Assembly: GCA_030765845.1 (NCBI GenBank)
Contig: JAVCDJ010000037.1
Span: forward strand, 1 to 59,469
Origin: Candidatus Stygibacter australis
GTDB lineage: Bacteria; Cloacimonadota; Cloacimonadia; Cloacimonadales; TCS61
Reading direction: 5' to 3'
DNA length: 59,469 bases
Part shown: in pieces, positions 34,537-47,000 of the stretch
How positions within the stretch are numbered: position 1 is the stretch's first letter
Layout: every line of letters begins with the position of its first letter
The notes under the pieces: generated by a model
The model's database searches: none
What the model was told of the DNA's origin: nothing
What the model saw: the letters and a program-made list of their open reading frames with translations, nothing else
Program-made: the position numbers and the translations under genes

Positions 34537-37500
34537 ATGAAAAAGTTGATTATTGCAGTATTACTGGTTTGCGTAGGATTACTAATAGCAGACCCGATTC
34601 CAATTGGAGAAGGCATGGAAACAGGTACCTATCTTCCAATGGAACCTTATTATGGTTACACCTATTCACAGGTAATTTATACCGCAGATGAAATAGGTGG
34701 AGCAGTTGACATCGAGAATGTAGCCTGGCATTTTAATGGAAACAGTGCCTGGGTAGAAGACTGTACAATTTATATGGGACACACAACTCTTGATGAGTTT
34801 GGTGTATATCCGAGCTGGATGCCACTAACAGAACTGACAGAAGTCTGGACTGGTGGATTTTCAGTAATGGATTTTGATCACTGGGTAACAATAGAGCTTC
34901 AGAACATTTTTGCCTATAATGGAACAGATAATCTGGTAATAGCATTAGATGCTAATACCCCGGGTTATCACAGTTCATTGGACGAGTTTTATGGATCTAC
35001 AACAACCCTGAACCGTTCAATTTATTTCTGCAGTGATTCAAATAATCCTGATCCTGCTAATCCTCCTACCGGGACTTACAGAGATGATCCTAATCCTATA
35101 GAAGAAGCTCATCCTACAGACAAGGAAGTAATGAGAGCAGCAGGTGTTCAGCCATACATAGCTAATATCATTCTTAATAATGATGCAGTTATGCCGAGTG
35201 GATTTGTATCTGGAGAAGTTGTTGATTTCGATACCAATGCTCCCATCGAGGGTGCTACTGTATTAGTCGGTAATTTTTCAGGGACAACAGATGCTACGGG
35301 ATTTTATGAAGTCGAAGTAATGGTTGAGGGTACCTATGATGCAATAGCATCAGCATACGGATATTTCAATAGTACCGTTTCAGGCGTAGAAGTAATATTC
35401 GATCAGACAACTACAGTAGATTTTGCTCTGGAAGTATTTGAGACAGCGGGAACAAGCTGTGCAGATCCTTATGTGATAGATGCCTTACCTTTTGTTGAGA
35501 CAGGAATGACCACAGAAGGATTTGGAAATGATTATACCAGCACCATGGCTTGTGCAAGCTATTACATGGGTGGTGATGATTTTGTATTTGCTTATACACC
35601 AGAAGAAAATATGTCGGTAGATATTGCATTAACAAATACAGATACCTATACAGGACTTTTTGTAATCCAGGGATTTGTAGATGATCCAACAGCAGTATGC
35701 GTAGCTCAGGCTGGGGCTTCTGCAGGTAACCCCATGTTAGAAGACGTGATCTTACCAATGGGTGAGACTTATTATATAGTAGTATCAACCTGGCCAGCAC
35801 CATATTTTACTCCCTTTGATATTGCAATAACAGCTAATGAACCACCAACATTTGGAAGTCTGGATGGAACAGTGACAGCACTTGATGGCGGAGCAGCAAT
35901 TGAAGGTGCTGTAGTAACTGCTGGTGGATTTAGCGAAATAACAGATATAAATGGATATTACATGTTCGCAGGTCTGGAAAGCGGTTTATATGATGTATCA
36001 GTAATGGCTGATGGATATTATGGAGCAACTGAGATGGGTGTAGAGATTCTGGAAAATCAGACTACTACAGTTGACTTTGCTCTGGAAGTATTTACAGATA
36101 CTGGTGACACGATTTTGGATCCCATCGTAATTGATGCTTTCCCATATTTCATGTCAGGAGATATTTCTCTTTATACAGATTACAGTACAGGAGCTGGTTT
36201 AGAAGGCTCACGTGCAGGACAGGATATTTTCTACGAGTTCACAGTTACAGAACCATCTATTATGGATCTTCACAGTTGCGGATCAGAATTTGATACATAT
36301 ATGCACTTATATGACAGTGCATATACACGTATTGCCTATGATGATGATGGCTGCAGCAGTTGGGGTTCAGGTAGCACTATGGCTTCATGGATCAATGATG
36401 GTAATGGCTTCTTAGTTCAACCAGGAACCTATTATATCTGTAATGAAGGATATTCATTTGTTGCCGGATATAGATATTTTGAATCTCATTTTGATATATT
36501 GCCACCTCCACCAATGGGAAGCATTGATGGAACAGTGACAGACCTTGTAACCGGCGAACCAATAGTCGGAGCAAATGTGACAATAGACGGTACAACCCTG
36601 ATGACAGATGATATGGGATATTATATGTTAACTCTGGAGTTAGGATTTTATGATATAGCAGTTTCCTTAACTGGTTATAATCCTGATGGAGCTACAGGAG
36701 TGGAAGTGCTTGAAGATCAGACAACTACAGTCGATTTTGCACTTGATCCAATTACAGGTGTAGTATTTGAGCTTACAAGCGATTCCTGGGGATACGAATG
36801 CACATGGAACGTGTGGGATGTAGCGAATAGTGAACTTGTTTGGGCAGCTGATTGGACATTCCCAGGCAATAATATGACAATGACCGTATCAGAAGATCTT
36901 CCTGATGGCAGTTATATAGTATATGTACATGACAGTTATGGAGATGGTGGTACATCAGGTATCGTCAGTAAAGAAGGCGTGGTACTTGTAGAATGGTTAG
37001 GTGGAGATTATGGATATGAAGGTGAATTCCCATTCATCTTAGGACCAATATTATTTGGTGGACTGGAAGGAATAGTAACCGACAACTTTACAGGCAATCC
37101 AATTGACGGAGCCACTATTATGTGTGGTGGATATTCTGGAATGTCAGATGCTACAGGATATTACAATATACCAGATGTTCTGGTAGGTACATATATAGTT
37201 ACATGTGATGTAGCTGGCTATACAGGACAGGAAGCACTGGATGTAGTAATTGCAGAAGATGTAGTAGCAACTCAGGATTTTGCTCTTGATATCATTATGG
37301 CAGAGCCAACTAACCTGGTAGCAACAGTTGACGGATATGATGTAGGACTGGCATGGACAGAACCATATGTTCCACCAACAGATATGCTGCATTGGGATGA
37401 TATGACTAATTTTGATGCTATTGGATTAACCGGTGGCGGAACATTCAGCGTAGCAGTCAGATTCACACCAACAGAACTGGCACCATTTAATGGTTTAGTA

Positions 37501-40500
37501 ATGGATAACGTTACAGTATATATCAACGATCTGCCAACAGCAATGACTTTATATGTATGGACTGGGGAAAATGCAGCTAATGTACTGGTTCAGCAGACAG
37601 TAACTCCAGTAGGACTTGACTGGAATAACTTTGTATTGAATACACCAGTAACAATTGACGCAAGTCAGGAATTATGGATAGGATACGAAACAACCTCAGT
37701 ATCTGGAGCAGAATTTACCTCTGGTTGTGATGGTGGTCCTGCTGTAGCTGGTTTTGGAGATATGATCAGTTTAGACGGTTTAAACTGGGATTCAATGAGT
37801 ATATCCTATGGTCTGGATTACAACTGGAATATCTGGGGTGGAATCGCTGGAGAACCTGGAAGAAACCAGGTATTAGCACGTCCACAGCCATGGCATCCAG
37901 AAGCAATTCAGGTAGATAACAGAGTAGAATTCGCAACAGCCGGATATGGCGAGGTAGCTCGTCCATTTACCGGATCATATAATGTATATAGAGATGACGT
38001 TGTGATAGCAACATTGTCAGAGACAACCTATGATGATCTGGGACTGGCTGCAGGCATATATGAATATTATGTAACTGCAGTATATGATGAAGGTGAATCA
38101 CCAGAAACTAATCATGTAATAGTAGAGGTTGGAATGGTTGACGTATCAGTTGATCCAACTGTAATAAGTGAGACCCTTGATTATGGCTTAACCTCAGATC
38201 ATAATATTTTATTGTCTAATGATGGAGATGCAAACTTCTATTGGGCAGGATCAGTTAATAATGTAGTTCGCTTCAGCGTTCCAGAGATGAAACCACGTCC
38301 AGCAGGAAAGACAAATAATGGTGCTGATATGAATTCTGATCTTATGATGTTTGACGTTCCAGCTTCCCGTGACATGTGGGATCTTCTGGATACATTCACA
38401 ACTGACGTAGTTAGTCAGGCTGGTATTGAATTTGACGGAACCTATTACTACACAGCAGTGTGGAATCTTGATGTTATCAATAAGTTTGACATTGATGGCA
38501 ACTTCATCGAAAGTTTCGCAATTCCAGGCGTTTCAGGCTTAAGAGATCTGGCCTATGATGGAGAATATTTCTATGGTGGAGCAGCCGGAACCGCTTTATG
38601 GCAGATGGATTTTGAAACCCAGACATTGGTATCAACAATCACATCACCTATGGCAGTTCGTGCAATTGCTTATGATGATGAAAGTGATGGATTCTGGGTA
38701 AATAACTGGAGTACAGATATCACCTTAGTAGGCCGTGATGGAAGTATTTTGGATAGTTTCCCATGCTCATTAACATTAAATAGTCTTTATGGCTTAGCTT
38801 ATGATAATTATACAGATGGCGGACCATACGTATATGGATTCAGCCAGGCAGGAAGTGGCTGCGTGATCTCACAGTACAATATCGCAACAGGTGCTGAAAC
38901 CGGTGTTACGCATGATGTACTTTTAGATGTAGGTGCAGCTGGTGATTTAGCTGGTGGAATGTTCACCTCAGCAGATCTCATTCCTGGAACCTTTGTAATT
39001 GGTACACTTAATCAGACTACTTATACAGTGGCAATTTATGAATTAAGTCCGGCATCAACCTGGTTAGATATTGTACCGACTAGTGGAACATTAGCACCAG
39101 GCGAAAGTATCAATATCACAGCCACCTTTAATGCTATTGAACTTCCTGGACTTACTTACTTTGCTGACATAGTATTCACTGATGGTGCAGCAATGGCAGC
39201 AGTAGCTGCTGATCTTACAATAACAGGTAGTATTCCAACAGCAGAGATCACAGTTGATCCTCTGGAATTTGACGTAATGGTACCAGTTGACGGGTTGGCA
39301 GAATATACTTTGAATATTGGTAATCTGGGAGATCTGGATCTGGAATATGATGCAGAGATCATGTATTATGAGGGTCGGTCAGTAGTAGAAGCTTATCCTC
39401 AAAGTGCAGATTACTGGACAGGCTCAACTGATGGAACCAGCTTTACATCAACCAGCATGATCAATGGAGTCAACTTAGAAGATGGCTGGGCTATGTTTGA
39501 TGTTTCTGGAATTCCAGATGGAGCAGTTATAAATAGTGTTGATTGCAATGTATATGTAAATGACGCTTATTATTGCTGGTGGTCAATCACACCATGTACC
39601 CTTGATCCACTGACAACTGATGCAGCAACCTTGAGTGCACATATAATTGCCGGAGAAGGTACAGGAGTTGCATATTCATACAATAATGAAGCCTACACTT
39701 TTGCAACCGGCTGGCACACATATACTCTTGGTACAACAGTAATTGCTGATCTGGAAGCTGCTTTAGCTCAGGACTGGTTTGCCTGTGGTATGACATCACG
39801 TGATAATTCAATTTCATATTGGATAAACATTGATGGCTGGAATGAAGCAAATCCACCATCTCTGACAATAGACTATACTGTTCCAATCAACCCATGGGTA
39901 ACTTTTGGTGGTGACATGATGGTTGATGGAATAGTAGCAGTAGGTGCTGGTGCAGACATGCACACCCTGAACTTTGATGCCGCCGGACTTATGGATGGCG
40001 ACGTAATGATGGGTGAGATCATGATCACCAGTAATGATCTTTATAATACAGAGATCATAGTTCCAGTTACCATGACAGTAGGTGCAGCTTACATGTATGG
40101 AGATGTAACCGGTGACGAAGTAGTAGATGCCTTTGATGCAGCTAACGTACTTCAGTTCACGGTTGGCATGGATCCAGTGGGCGCTCCCTTACCATGGACC
40201 TGGGAATTAATTGCAGGTGACGTTGATGGCAATGGATCTCCTGAAGCCTATGATGCCGCTCTTATCCTTCAGTACGCTGTTGGTATGATCGATATCTTCC
40301 CAATAGAAGCCAGAATAGATTCACCAGTAGCTGATGTAAGCATGACAGTAGAAAATGGCGAACTTGTATTTAGCACAACAGGCGATCTTTATGGATTCAG
40401 CGTGATGACAGAAACTGAATTAATCAGTTTCCAGGCACCAGTGACCGAATATCTTCATGCAGTTAATGGCAATGCAATCGCATTGGCAAGTGCTGAAGCG

Positions 40501-40929
40501 ATCAGTGGTGAATTCCTGCGTATTCCATATGAGAAAATTGCTGAAAGTGGTGAATTTACAATGACCATGACAGTAAATGGTATCAGTAGTGAGAATACAT
40601 ATAATGTAGAGGATTTGGAAGTAGCTCCAGTAGTAAATGCAGTATTGAAAAACTATCCTAATCCGTATAATCCAAACTTAAGCAGAGGAAATGGTATAAC
40701 AATCTCGCTGTCAGTGGCAAATAATAACACACCAGTGACGGTTAGTATTTATAATGTAAAGGGTCAGTTAGTGAACAGCCTTGTAAATGAGACGGTAGCA
40801 AGTGGAATTCACGACTTCGTATGGAGTGGTAAAGACAAGAGCAATCGTCTAGTATCTTCAGGAATATATTTCTACAAAGTGAAGATAGGCGAACTAAATG
40901 AAACCCACAAGATGATAATGCTTAAATAA
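34537..40929 (+). CDS. Giant secreted protein with CarboxypepD-reg, dockerin-like and T9SS sorting domains
   Basis: 2130 aa. Signal peptide 1-18. Four carboxypeptidase-regulatory-like domains (about 221-300, 442-518, 661-738, 843-920) share G-x-V-T, P-I-x-G-A-x-V and D-x-x-G-x-Y-x. Between them lie PPC-like segments. A FN3/galactose-binding-like region follows to about 1200, then a propeller-like stretch (1280-1510), a DNRLRE-like part (1620-1780), and a dockerin-like pair (1852-1925) with loops DVTGDEVVDAFD and DVDGNGSPEAYD. The end (NYPNPYNPN, YNVKGQLVNSL, SGIYFYKVK, MIMLK) is a type IX sorting domain. No enzyme domain is visible. Likely surface scaffold or adhesin whose dockerin may bind cohesin modules of the next two proteins. 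Confidence 0.85.
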   Translation: MKKLIIAVLLVCVGLLIADPIPIGEGMETGTYLPMEPYYGYTYSQVIYTADEIGGAVDIENVAWHFNGNSAWVEDCTIYMGHTTLDEFGVYPSWMPLTELTEVWTGGFSVMDFDHWVTIELQNIFAYNGTDNLVIALDANTPGYHSSLDEFYGSTTTLNRSIYFCSDSNNPDPANPPTGTYRDDPNPIEEAHPTDKEVMRAAGVQPYIANIILNNDAVMPSGFVSGEVVDFDTNAPIEGATVLVGNFSGTTDATGFYEVEVMVEGTYDAIASAYGYFNSTVSGVEVIFDQTTTVDFALEVFETAGTSCADPYVIDALPFVETGMTTEGFGNDYTSTMACASYYMGGDDFVFAYTPEENMSVDIALTNTDTYTGLFVIQGFVDDPTAVCVAQAGASAGNPMLEDVILPMGETYYIVVSTWPAPYFTPFDIAITANEPPTFGSLDGTVTALDGGAAIEGAVVTAGGFSEITDINGYYMFAGLESGLYDVSVMADGYYGATEMGVEILENQTTTVDFALEVFTDTGDTILDPIVIDAFPYFMSGDISLYTDYSTGAGLEGSRAGQDIFYEFTVTEPSIMDLHSCGSEFDTYMHLYDSAYTRIAYDDDGCSSWGSGSTMASWINDGNGFLVQPGTYYICNEGYSFVAGYRYFESHFDILPPPPMGSIDGTVTDLVTGEPIVGANVTIDGTTLMTDDMGYYMLTLELGFYDIAVSLTGYNPDGATGVEVLEDQTTTVDFALDPITGVVFELTSDSWGYECTWNVWDVANSELVWAADWTFPGNNMTMTVSEDLPDGSYIVYVHDSYGDGGTSGIVSKEGVVLVEWLGGDYGYEGEFPFILGPILFGGLEGIVTDNFTGNPIDGATIMCGGYSGMSDATGYYNIPDVLVGTYIVTCDVAGYTGQEALDVVIAEDVVATQDFALDIIMAEPTNLVATVDGYDVGLAWTEPYVPPTDMLHWDDMTNFDAIGLTGGGTFSVAVRFTPTELAPFNGLVMDNVTVYINDLPTAMTLYVWTGENAANVLVQQTVTPVGLDWNNFVLNTPVTIDASQELWIGYETTSVSGAEFTSGCDGGPAVAGFGDMISLDGLNWDSMSISYGLDYNWNIWGGIAGEPGRNQVLARPQPWHPEAIQVDNRVEFATAGYGEVARPFTGSYNVYRDDVVIATLSETTYDDLGLAAGIYEYYVTAVYDEGESPETNHVIVEVGMVDVSVDPTVISETLDYGLTSDHNILLSNDGDANFYWAGSVNNVVRFSVPEMKPRPAGKTNNGADMNSDLMMFDVPASRDMWDLLDTFTTDVVSQAGIEFDGTYYYTAVWNLDVINKFDIDGNFIESFAIPGVSGLRDLAYDGEYFYGGAAGTALWQMDFETQTLVSTITSPMAVRAIAYDDESDGFWVNNWSTDITLVGRDGSILDSFPCSLTLNSLYGLAYDNYTDGGPYVYGFSQAGSGCVISQYNIATGAETGVTHDVLLDVGAAGDLAGGMFTSADLIPGTFVIGTLNQTTYTVAIYELSPASTWLDIVPTSGTLAPGESINITATFNAIELPGLTYFADIVFTDGAAMAAVAADLTITGSIPTAEITVDPLEFDVMVPVDGLAEYTLNIGNLGDLDLEYDAEIMYYEGRSVVEAYPQSADYWTGSTDGTSFTSTSMINGVNLEDGWAMFDVSGIPDGAVINSVDCNVYVNDAYYCWWSITPCTLDPLTTDAATLSAHIIAGEGTGVAYSYNNEAYTFATGWHTYTLGTTVIADLEAALAQDWFACGMTSRDNSISYWINIDGWNEANPPSLTIDYTVPINPWVTFGGDMMVDGIVAVGAGADMHTLNFDAAGLMDGDVMMGEIMITSNDLYNTEIIVPVTMTVGAAYMYGDVTGDEVVDAFDAANVLQFTVGMDPVGAPLPWTWELIAGDVDGNGSPEAYDAALILQYAVGMIDIFPIEARIDSPVADVSMTVENGELVFSTTGDLYGFSVMTETELISFQAPVTEYLHAVNGNAIALASAEAISGEFLRIPYEKIAESGEFTMTMTVNGISSENTYNVEDLEVAPVVNAVLKNYPNPYNPNLSRGNGITISLSVANNNTPVTVSIYNVKGQLVNSLVNETVASGIHDFVWSGKDKSNRLVSSGIYFYKVKIGELNETHKMIMLK

Positions 40930-40942
40930 AGCATAATAAATG

Positions 40943-40980
40943 CCGGGGCGGTTAACCGCCCCGGTGTTTTTTCTTTTTTT
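40943..40980 (+). terminator. Rho-independent terminator
   Basis: A perfect GC-rich palindrome (CCGGGGCGG-TTAA-CCGCCCCGG, 40943-40964) is followed by TGTTTTTTCTTTTTTT. It separates the two giant genes, so they are transcribed independently or with reduced readthrough. A weaker CAGCA/TGCTG hairpin follows near 40984. Confidence 0.92.
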
Positions 40981-41048
40981 AGCAGCATGAGGGTGCTGTT
41001 AAAAAAAGGGAAAGCCTTAAAAAAATAATAATTTAACAGGAGGGATAC

Positions 41049-44000
41049 ATGAAGCGAGTTATAGTTTTTAGTTTTCTTTTATTAGCAATAATGTTTATTT
41101 ATGGTCAATTCGAGAATACCATAATAACAGTATCAGATGCAATGGTAGAAGAGGGCGACACATTATGGATTGAAGTAAGCACGACAGAAGTATTAGATGA
41201 ATGGGATGTGATAGCATTCCAGTTTGATCTGGCATTTGACGAAAGTTTGATTCAGTATGAGGGCGTGGCACTGGGAGAGATGCCATTACCTGCAAACCTG
41301 ATAGCCAATGAATATGAGCCAGGGATATTACGTACAGCATATGCAAACTATTTGAATATCTCGGGAACAGGAACTCTTGTAATAATAGAATTTATTGCCA
41401 TCGGAGAAGGTGTAACAAGCTTAGACATTTATGATTTCAAGTATAACTCAACATTCCTTTTGGATGAAAATCAAATTGACGGTAACGTAACAGTATTGGT
41501 ACCTAATCCATTTTCAGATGTAATCGTCAGTGTTGATTCACCAGTAGCAGGCTTGGTAGAGAACTTTGATCTGGCAATTCTAACCAGTGAACTAACCACA
41601 GAGATGGGTGGTATATCCTTCCAGTTTGAGCTGATATATGACCCCGAAATGATGACATTTACAGGGAATTATGCATTAGGCGACGTGCCAAATCCGGGAA
41701 ATTTGATCGCAAATGAAACGGGACCTGGCGTAGTAGTAGTAGCTTATGCGAATGTGATGCCGATTACCGGTGTTGGTTCTCTATGTACTTTGGAATTTGA
41801 ACCAGCAGGTGAAGAGGGAGAGTCAATTGTTAGTCTGGATTATTTCAGATATAATTCAACTAATTTATTAAATCTGGAATCCGGTACAGTTTATTTTATG
41901 GGTGGACCACAGGAAATAGAAGTAAATAAAGATATGGTACCTGGCTGGAACTGGTTTTCTTTGAATGTAGCCGGTGAAGACATGACAGCCAACGGGGTTT
42001 TGGCTTCAATTGGTGAGGATGCTTCCAATATTAAAAGCCAGACCCAGAGTGCAATTTATTATGCAGGAATGGGCTGGTATGGCAGCCTCACATCAATTAA
42101 TAATTTAACATTTTATAAAATTGAAGTAGAAAACAGCACTACATTAACATATACGGGAATTCCAGTAGATCTGGCAGCGACCACATATAGTTTAACAAGT
42201 GGCTGGAACTGGATATCCTATGCACCACAACAGGCAGAGGATATTAATTATGCACTGGAGACAGTAGTGAATGGTTCCAACATCAAAAGTCAAACCCAGA
42301 GTGCGATATATTATACGGGTATGGGCTGGTATGGTAGTTTGACAACGCTTAATCCTTTGGGTGGTTATATGCTTCAGATGAATGCACCAGAACTCTTAAA
42401 TTATCCTGAACCTCCAGCAATGTCAGCAGAAAATTTAGATAACAATTCTGTGGAAACATTAAGTCAAAACCGTCAATTACGGGACGTTCCAGCGTGGAGT
42501 GTAAATCCTGCTGCTTATGAATATAATGGGTTTATTTGGGGTCAAGTCCTGGTAGACGGGGTTTCAGCAGATGATGTAAATGACCTGGTAGCAGTATTTG
42601 TAGGTGATGAATGCCGTGGATTAGCTCAGCAGAGTGATAATAGCGTTCAGAATTTCGATCCAGTGCCTTTTGGTTATATTGCTTTTATGCCACAGGTATA
42701 TAGTAATGTAACGGCAGGAGAGACCTTAACATTTAAATATTATGATGCCAGTGCAGATATGGAATATGACGTAATAGGAGATTTAGCCTTTACTGCTGAC
42801 ATGGTAGTAGGCGGGGGCTTTGATCCTTATATATTTGAGGTAAGTGCAACACCACCTCCAGAACCTCATTTTGAGACAGTCTGGGCAGGGGATCCATTAT
42901 ACCCGCATAATATAAGTGTATTAACAGCAACAATAAATGGAACAGCATTAGAAGCAGGAGATGAAGTAGCAGTCTTTGATGTGGATGGGAATGATGATGA
43001 AATATGCGTGGGAGTTACCACGGTTGCAGGAGCAGCACCTTATGTAGTGTCAGCTTCCTGGGATAGTTATATGACACCAACCATAGTTGACGGATATGTA
43101 ATAGGACATCCAGTTATCTACAGAATTTGGGATGCAAGTGCTGAAGTCGAGTTGACAGAGATAATTTCAACCCCAATTCCTACTTGGACAGGATTGTATG
43201 TATTCCAGGGAAATACGCAGGTATTGCTGGAAGCAAGTGGAGGAAATTTACCACCCGTAGCAGATGCTGGAGAAGACCAGATGGTGATTGAAGGTGATCT
43301 TGTTCAGTTAGATGGAAGTGCATCTTATGATCCTGATGGAGAGGAAAGTAGAGAAATACCAGACTGGAGCGTAAATCCAGCTGCTTATGAATATAATGGA
43401 TTTATCTGGGGTCAAGTCCTGGTAGACGGGGTTTCAGCAGATGATGTAAATGATCTGGTAGCAGTATTTGTAGGTGATGAATGCCGTGGATTAGCTCAGC
43501 AGAGTGATAATAGCGTTCAGAATTTTGATCCAGTGCCTTTTGGCTATATAGCCTTTATGCCACAGGTATATAGTAATGTAACGGCAGGAGAGACCTTAAC
43601 ATTTAAATATTATGATGCCAGTGCAGATATGGAATATGACGTAATAGGAGATTTAGCTTTTACTGCTGACATGGTAGTAGGTGGAGGTTTTGCTCCTTAT
43701 ATATTTGAGGTATCAACTGTGGTAACTTCAGATCTTGATTTTCTCTGGACAGCACCTGATGGAGTGATATTGAGTGATCCCACTGCGGTTCAACCAACAT
43801 TCACCGCGCCTGATGTGACAGAAACTACTCTTTATACTATATCTTTAATTGTTAGTGATGGAGAAGCCTGGAGTGATGCCGATGAAGTAGTTATTACTGT
43901 AGAGAATGGTAATATTGCTCCAATAGCTGATGCTGGTGAAGATCAGATGGTGATTGAAGGAGACCTGGTTCAATTGGATGGAACAGCGTCTTACGATCCT

Positions 44001-47000
44001 GATGCTCCTATCGAAAGCAGAGATGTACCTGATTGGAGTATTAATCCACCAGATTTTGAATATAGTGGAACAATCTGGGGAGTAGTAAACGTAGATGGTA
44101 CTTTATCAGTAGATGTAAATGATATGATTGGTGTATTTTTTGGTGAAGAATGCCGAGGAATAGCACAACAAAGTGACGGTTCCGTACAGGATTACACAGC
44201 TTTGCCATTTGGTCATGTAGCCTTTATGCCAATGGTGTACAGCAATGTAACAGCAGGTGAGACATTAACATTTAAATATTACGATGCCAGCGCAGATATG
44301 ATCTATGATGTGGAAGGAACAGTGGATTTTGTGGCAAATATGACAATTGGTAATGGATTTGATCCCTTTATATTTACCGTGACCACCATATTTATCCCTG
44401 ATCTGGATTTTGTTTGGACGGCACCTGATGGTATTGAATTGAATGATGTAACATCAGCAATACCAACATTTACAGCTCCCGAAATTGACGAAGAAACTCC
44501 TTATACCTTCTCTTTGATAGTTAGTGATGGAGAAGCCTGGAGTGAAGCTGATGAAGTTGTGATCACAGTTCAGAATGGCAACGAAGCACCAGTGATAGAA
44601 TTACCACCAAACTTTACGTTTGATGAAGATGGCAGCCTGGGAGTAGATTTTGCTGCTGAAGGTTATATCTGGGATCCGGATTTGAATGATCTCACATTGA
44701 CCGTGGAAGGTAATGTTAATATTAATGTAGAAATAACGGGTGGAGCTGTAATATTCTCAGCATCTGAGAATTGGTACGGTTCAGAGATTATGACATTCAC
44801 AGTTGACGACAATGAGGCAAGACTTATAGCTAGTGATGATGTGGAAGTGATAGTGAATCCAGTGAACGATCCTCCAGTATTTACCTATGCAGAGCCAGAG
44901 ATAGGCTTTGATGAAGATGAAGATATAATGGTAGATTTTTCCAGCTATATCAGTGATGTAGATGAAGATGAATTAGTAATGTATCTGGATGGATTGGATG
45001 ATATAACAGGTGATATTGAAGGATTTGTAATAACCTTTAGTGCTGCTGCTAACTGGAATGGAACCGATGCAATAATCATCGGAGTTTCAGATCAGCAAGG
45101 CAGAGAAGTTGCAGAAGTAAATGTAGATATCGTGGTATTACCAGTAAATGATGCTCCGGTAATTGACTTACCTGAGATGCAGGAAATTGATGAAGATGGC
45201 AGTCTGGTGCTTGATATTACTCCTTTCGTGAGTGATATTGACGGAGACGTGCTGGAAATTTCCGATCTCTCAGTATATGATAATGGCGAATGGGAATTAG
45301 CATATTATGGACTTATCGCATATATAACTCCTGCAGCAGATTATTATGTAACTTGTGATGTGGAGATCACAATAACTGATAACGCAGGCCGTGAGACAGC
45401 AAGCGATATGTTCCAATTAGTAGTGAACCCTGTAAATGATGCACCATATCTGATCATGGAACTTCCAGATCTGGAATTTGATGAAGATTTTGAAGAGACA
45501 TGGCTTGATCTGAGTGAATATTTTGGTGATGTAGATGAAGATGTATTAACCTATACGGCAGATTATAATGCTGCAGAAATTATGATTTCATTTACAGACA
45601 ACCAGATGTATCTTTATAGTGTAGAGAACTGGTCAGGAACAGCAACAGTTACAGTAACGGCTTCAGATAATGTTGGTAGAGATATAATCGCAGATACATT
45701 TGAGATTCTGGTCAATGCTGTGAATGATGAACCTTATTTGATCATGGAATTAGTAGATTTGGAATATTACGAAGATTTCGAAGAAACATCATTTGATTTG
45801 AATGAATATTTTGCAGATGATGATAATGTATTAACATTTTCGGCAGAATATAATGCAGAAGAGATCATGGTTACTATAGCAGATAACATGATGTATCTGG
45901 GCAGTGTAGAAAACTGGTATGGATTGGCAGAGGTGACAATTACAGCTTCCGATAATATGGATAGGGCAATAATCACAGACACATTTGAAGTACTGGTGAT
46001 TAGCGTAAATGATGCACCTTACTTATATAATATGATAGATGATATGGAAATGGAAGAGGATTTTGAATCTGAGACATTGATTCTTTCTGATTATTTTACT
46101 GACCCTGATGGAGATTTGAATAACTACTGGGCAGTATGGGAAGAAGGAACTGTCAATATTGAAATCATTGAGGTTGAATTATCTATAACCTCAGTTTTAG
46201 ACTGGAATGGTCAAATTGATGTAACCGTGTATGTGGAAGACAATATGGGTGATCAGGCAGATTTCACATTCCAAATTACAGTACTTCCTGTGAATGATGC
46301 ACCAGAAATAGATCTTCCGGAAATGTTAAGTTTTGCTGAAGATGGTATGCTGGAAGAAGATTTTAGTGTTTATATTGAAGATGTGGAAGAAGATGCACTG
46401 TTATTGACATTTGACGGTAATGAAAACGTAATTGTGGAAATAACCGATTTAATGGTGACTTTTAGTGCAATAGAAAACTGGAATGGCAGTGAAGAAATTA
46501 ATTTTGCTGTTTATGATTTACCGGAAGGCAGACTGATGGCAGAAGATATGGTCATTGTCGAGGTAACTTCAGTTAATGATGATCCAATAGCAATGCCAGG
46601 CGGTCCTTATGGAGCCGAGGCGGATGCAGAGGGATTTGCAGCGATCATGCTTGATGGCAGTGGATCATATGATATTGATGGTGAGATAGTATCCTGGGTC
46701 TGGAACTGGGAAGGTGGTTCAGGTGAAGGAGAAACATTTGCAGCCATATTTGCGATAGGTGAAACTCCAGTGGAATTAACAGTAACAGATAACGAGGGTG
46801 GAATCGGAACTGAAACCACGATAGTGAATGTTACTGAACTCGGTAATACACCTCCTATTGCTGAACCAGATATGTATAGTGTATTTGAAGATGAAGTTCT
46901 GATGGATAATGTGCTTGCAAATGACCAGGATCCTGATCAATATCCAGAGCCTTTAACTGCTGAATTAGTGGCAGATGTAAGCAATGGTGTATTGGAATTA

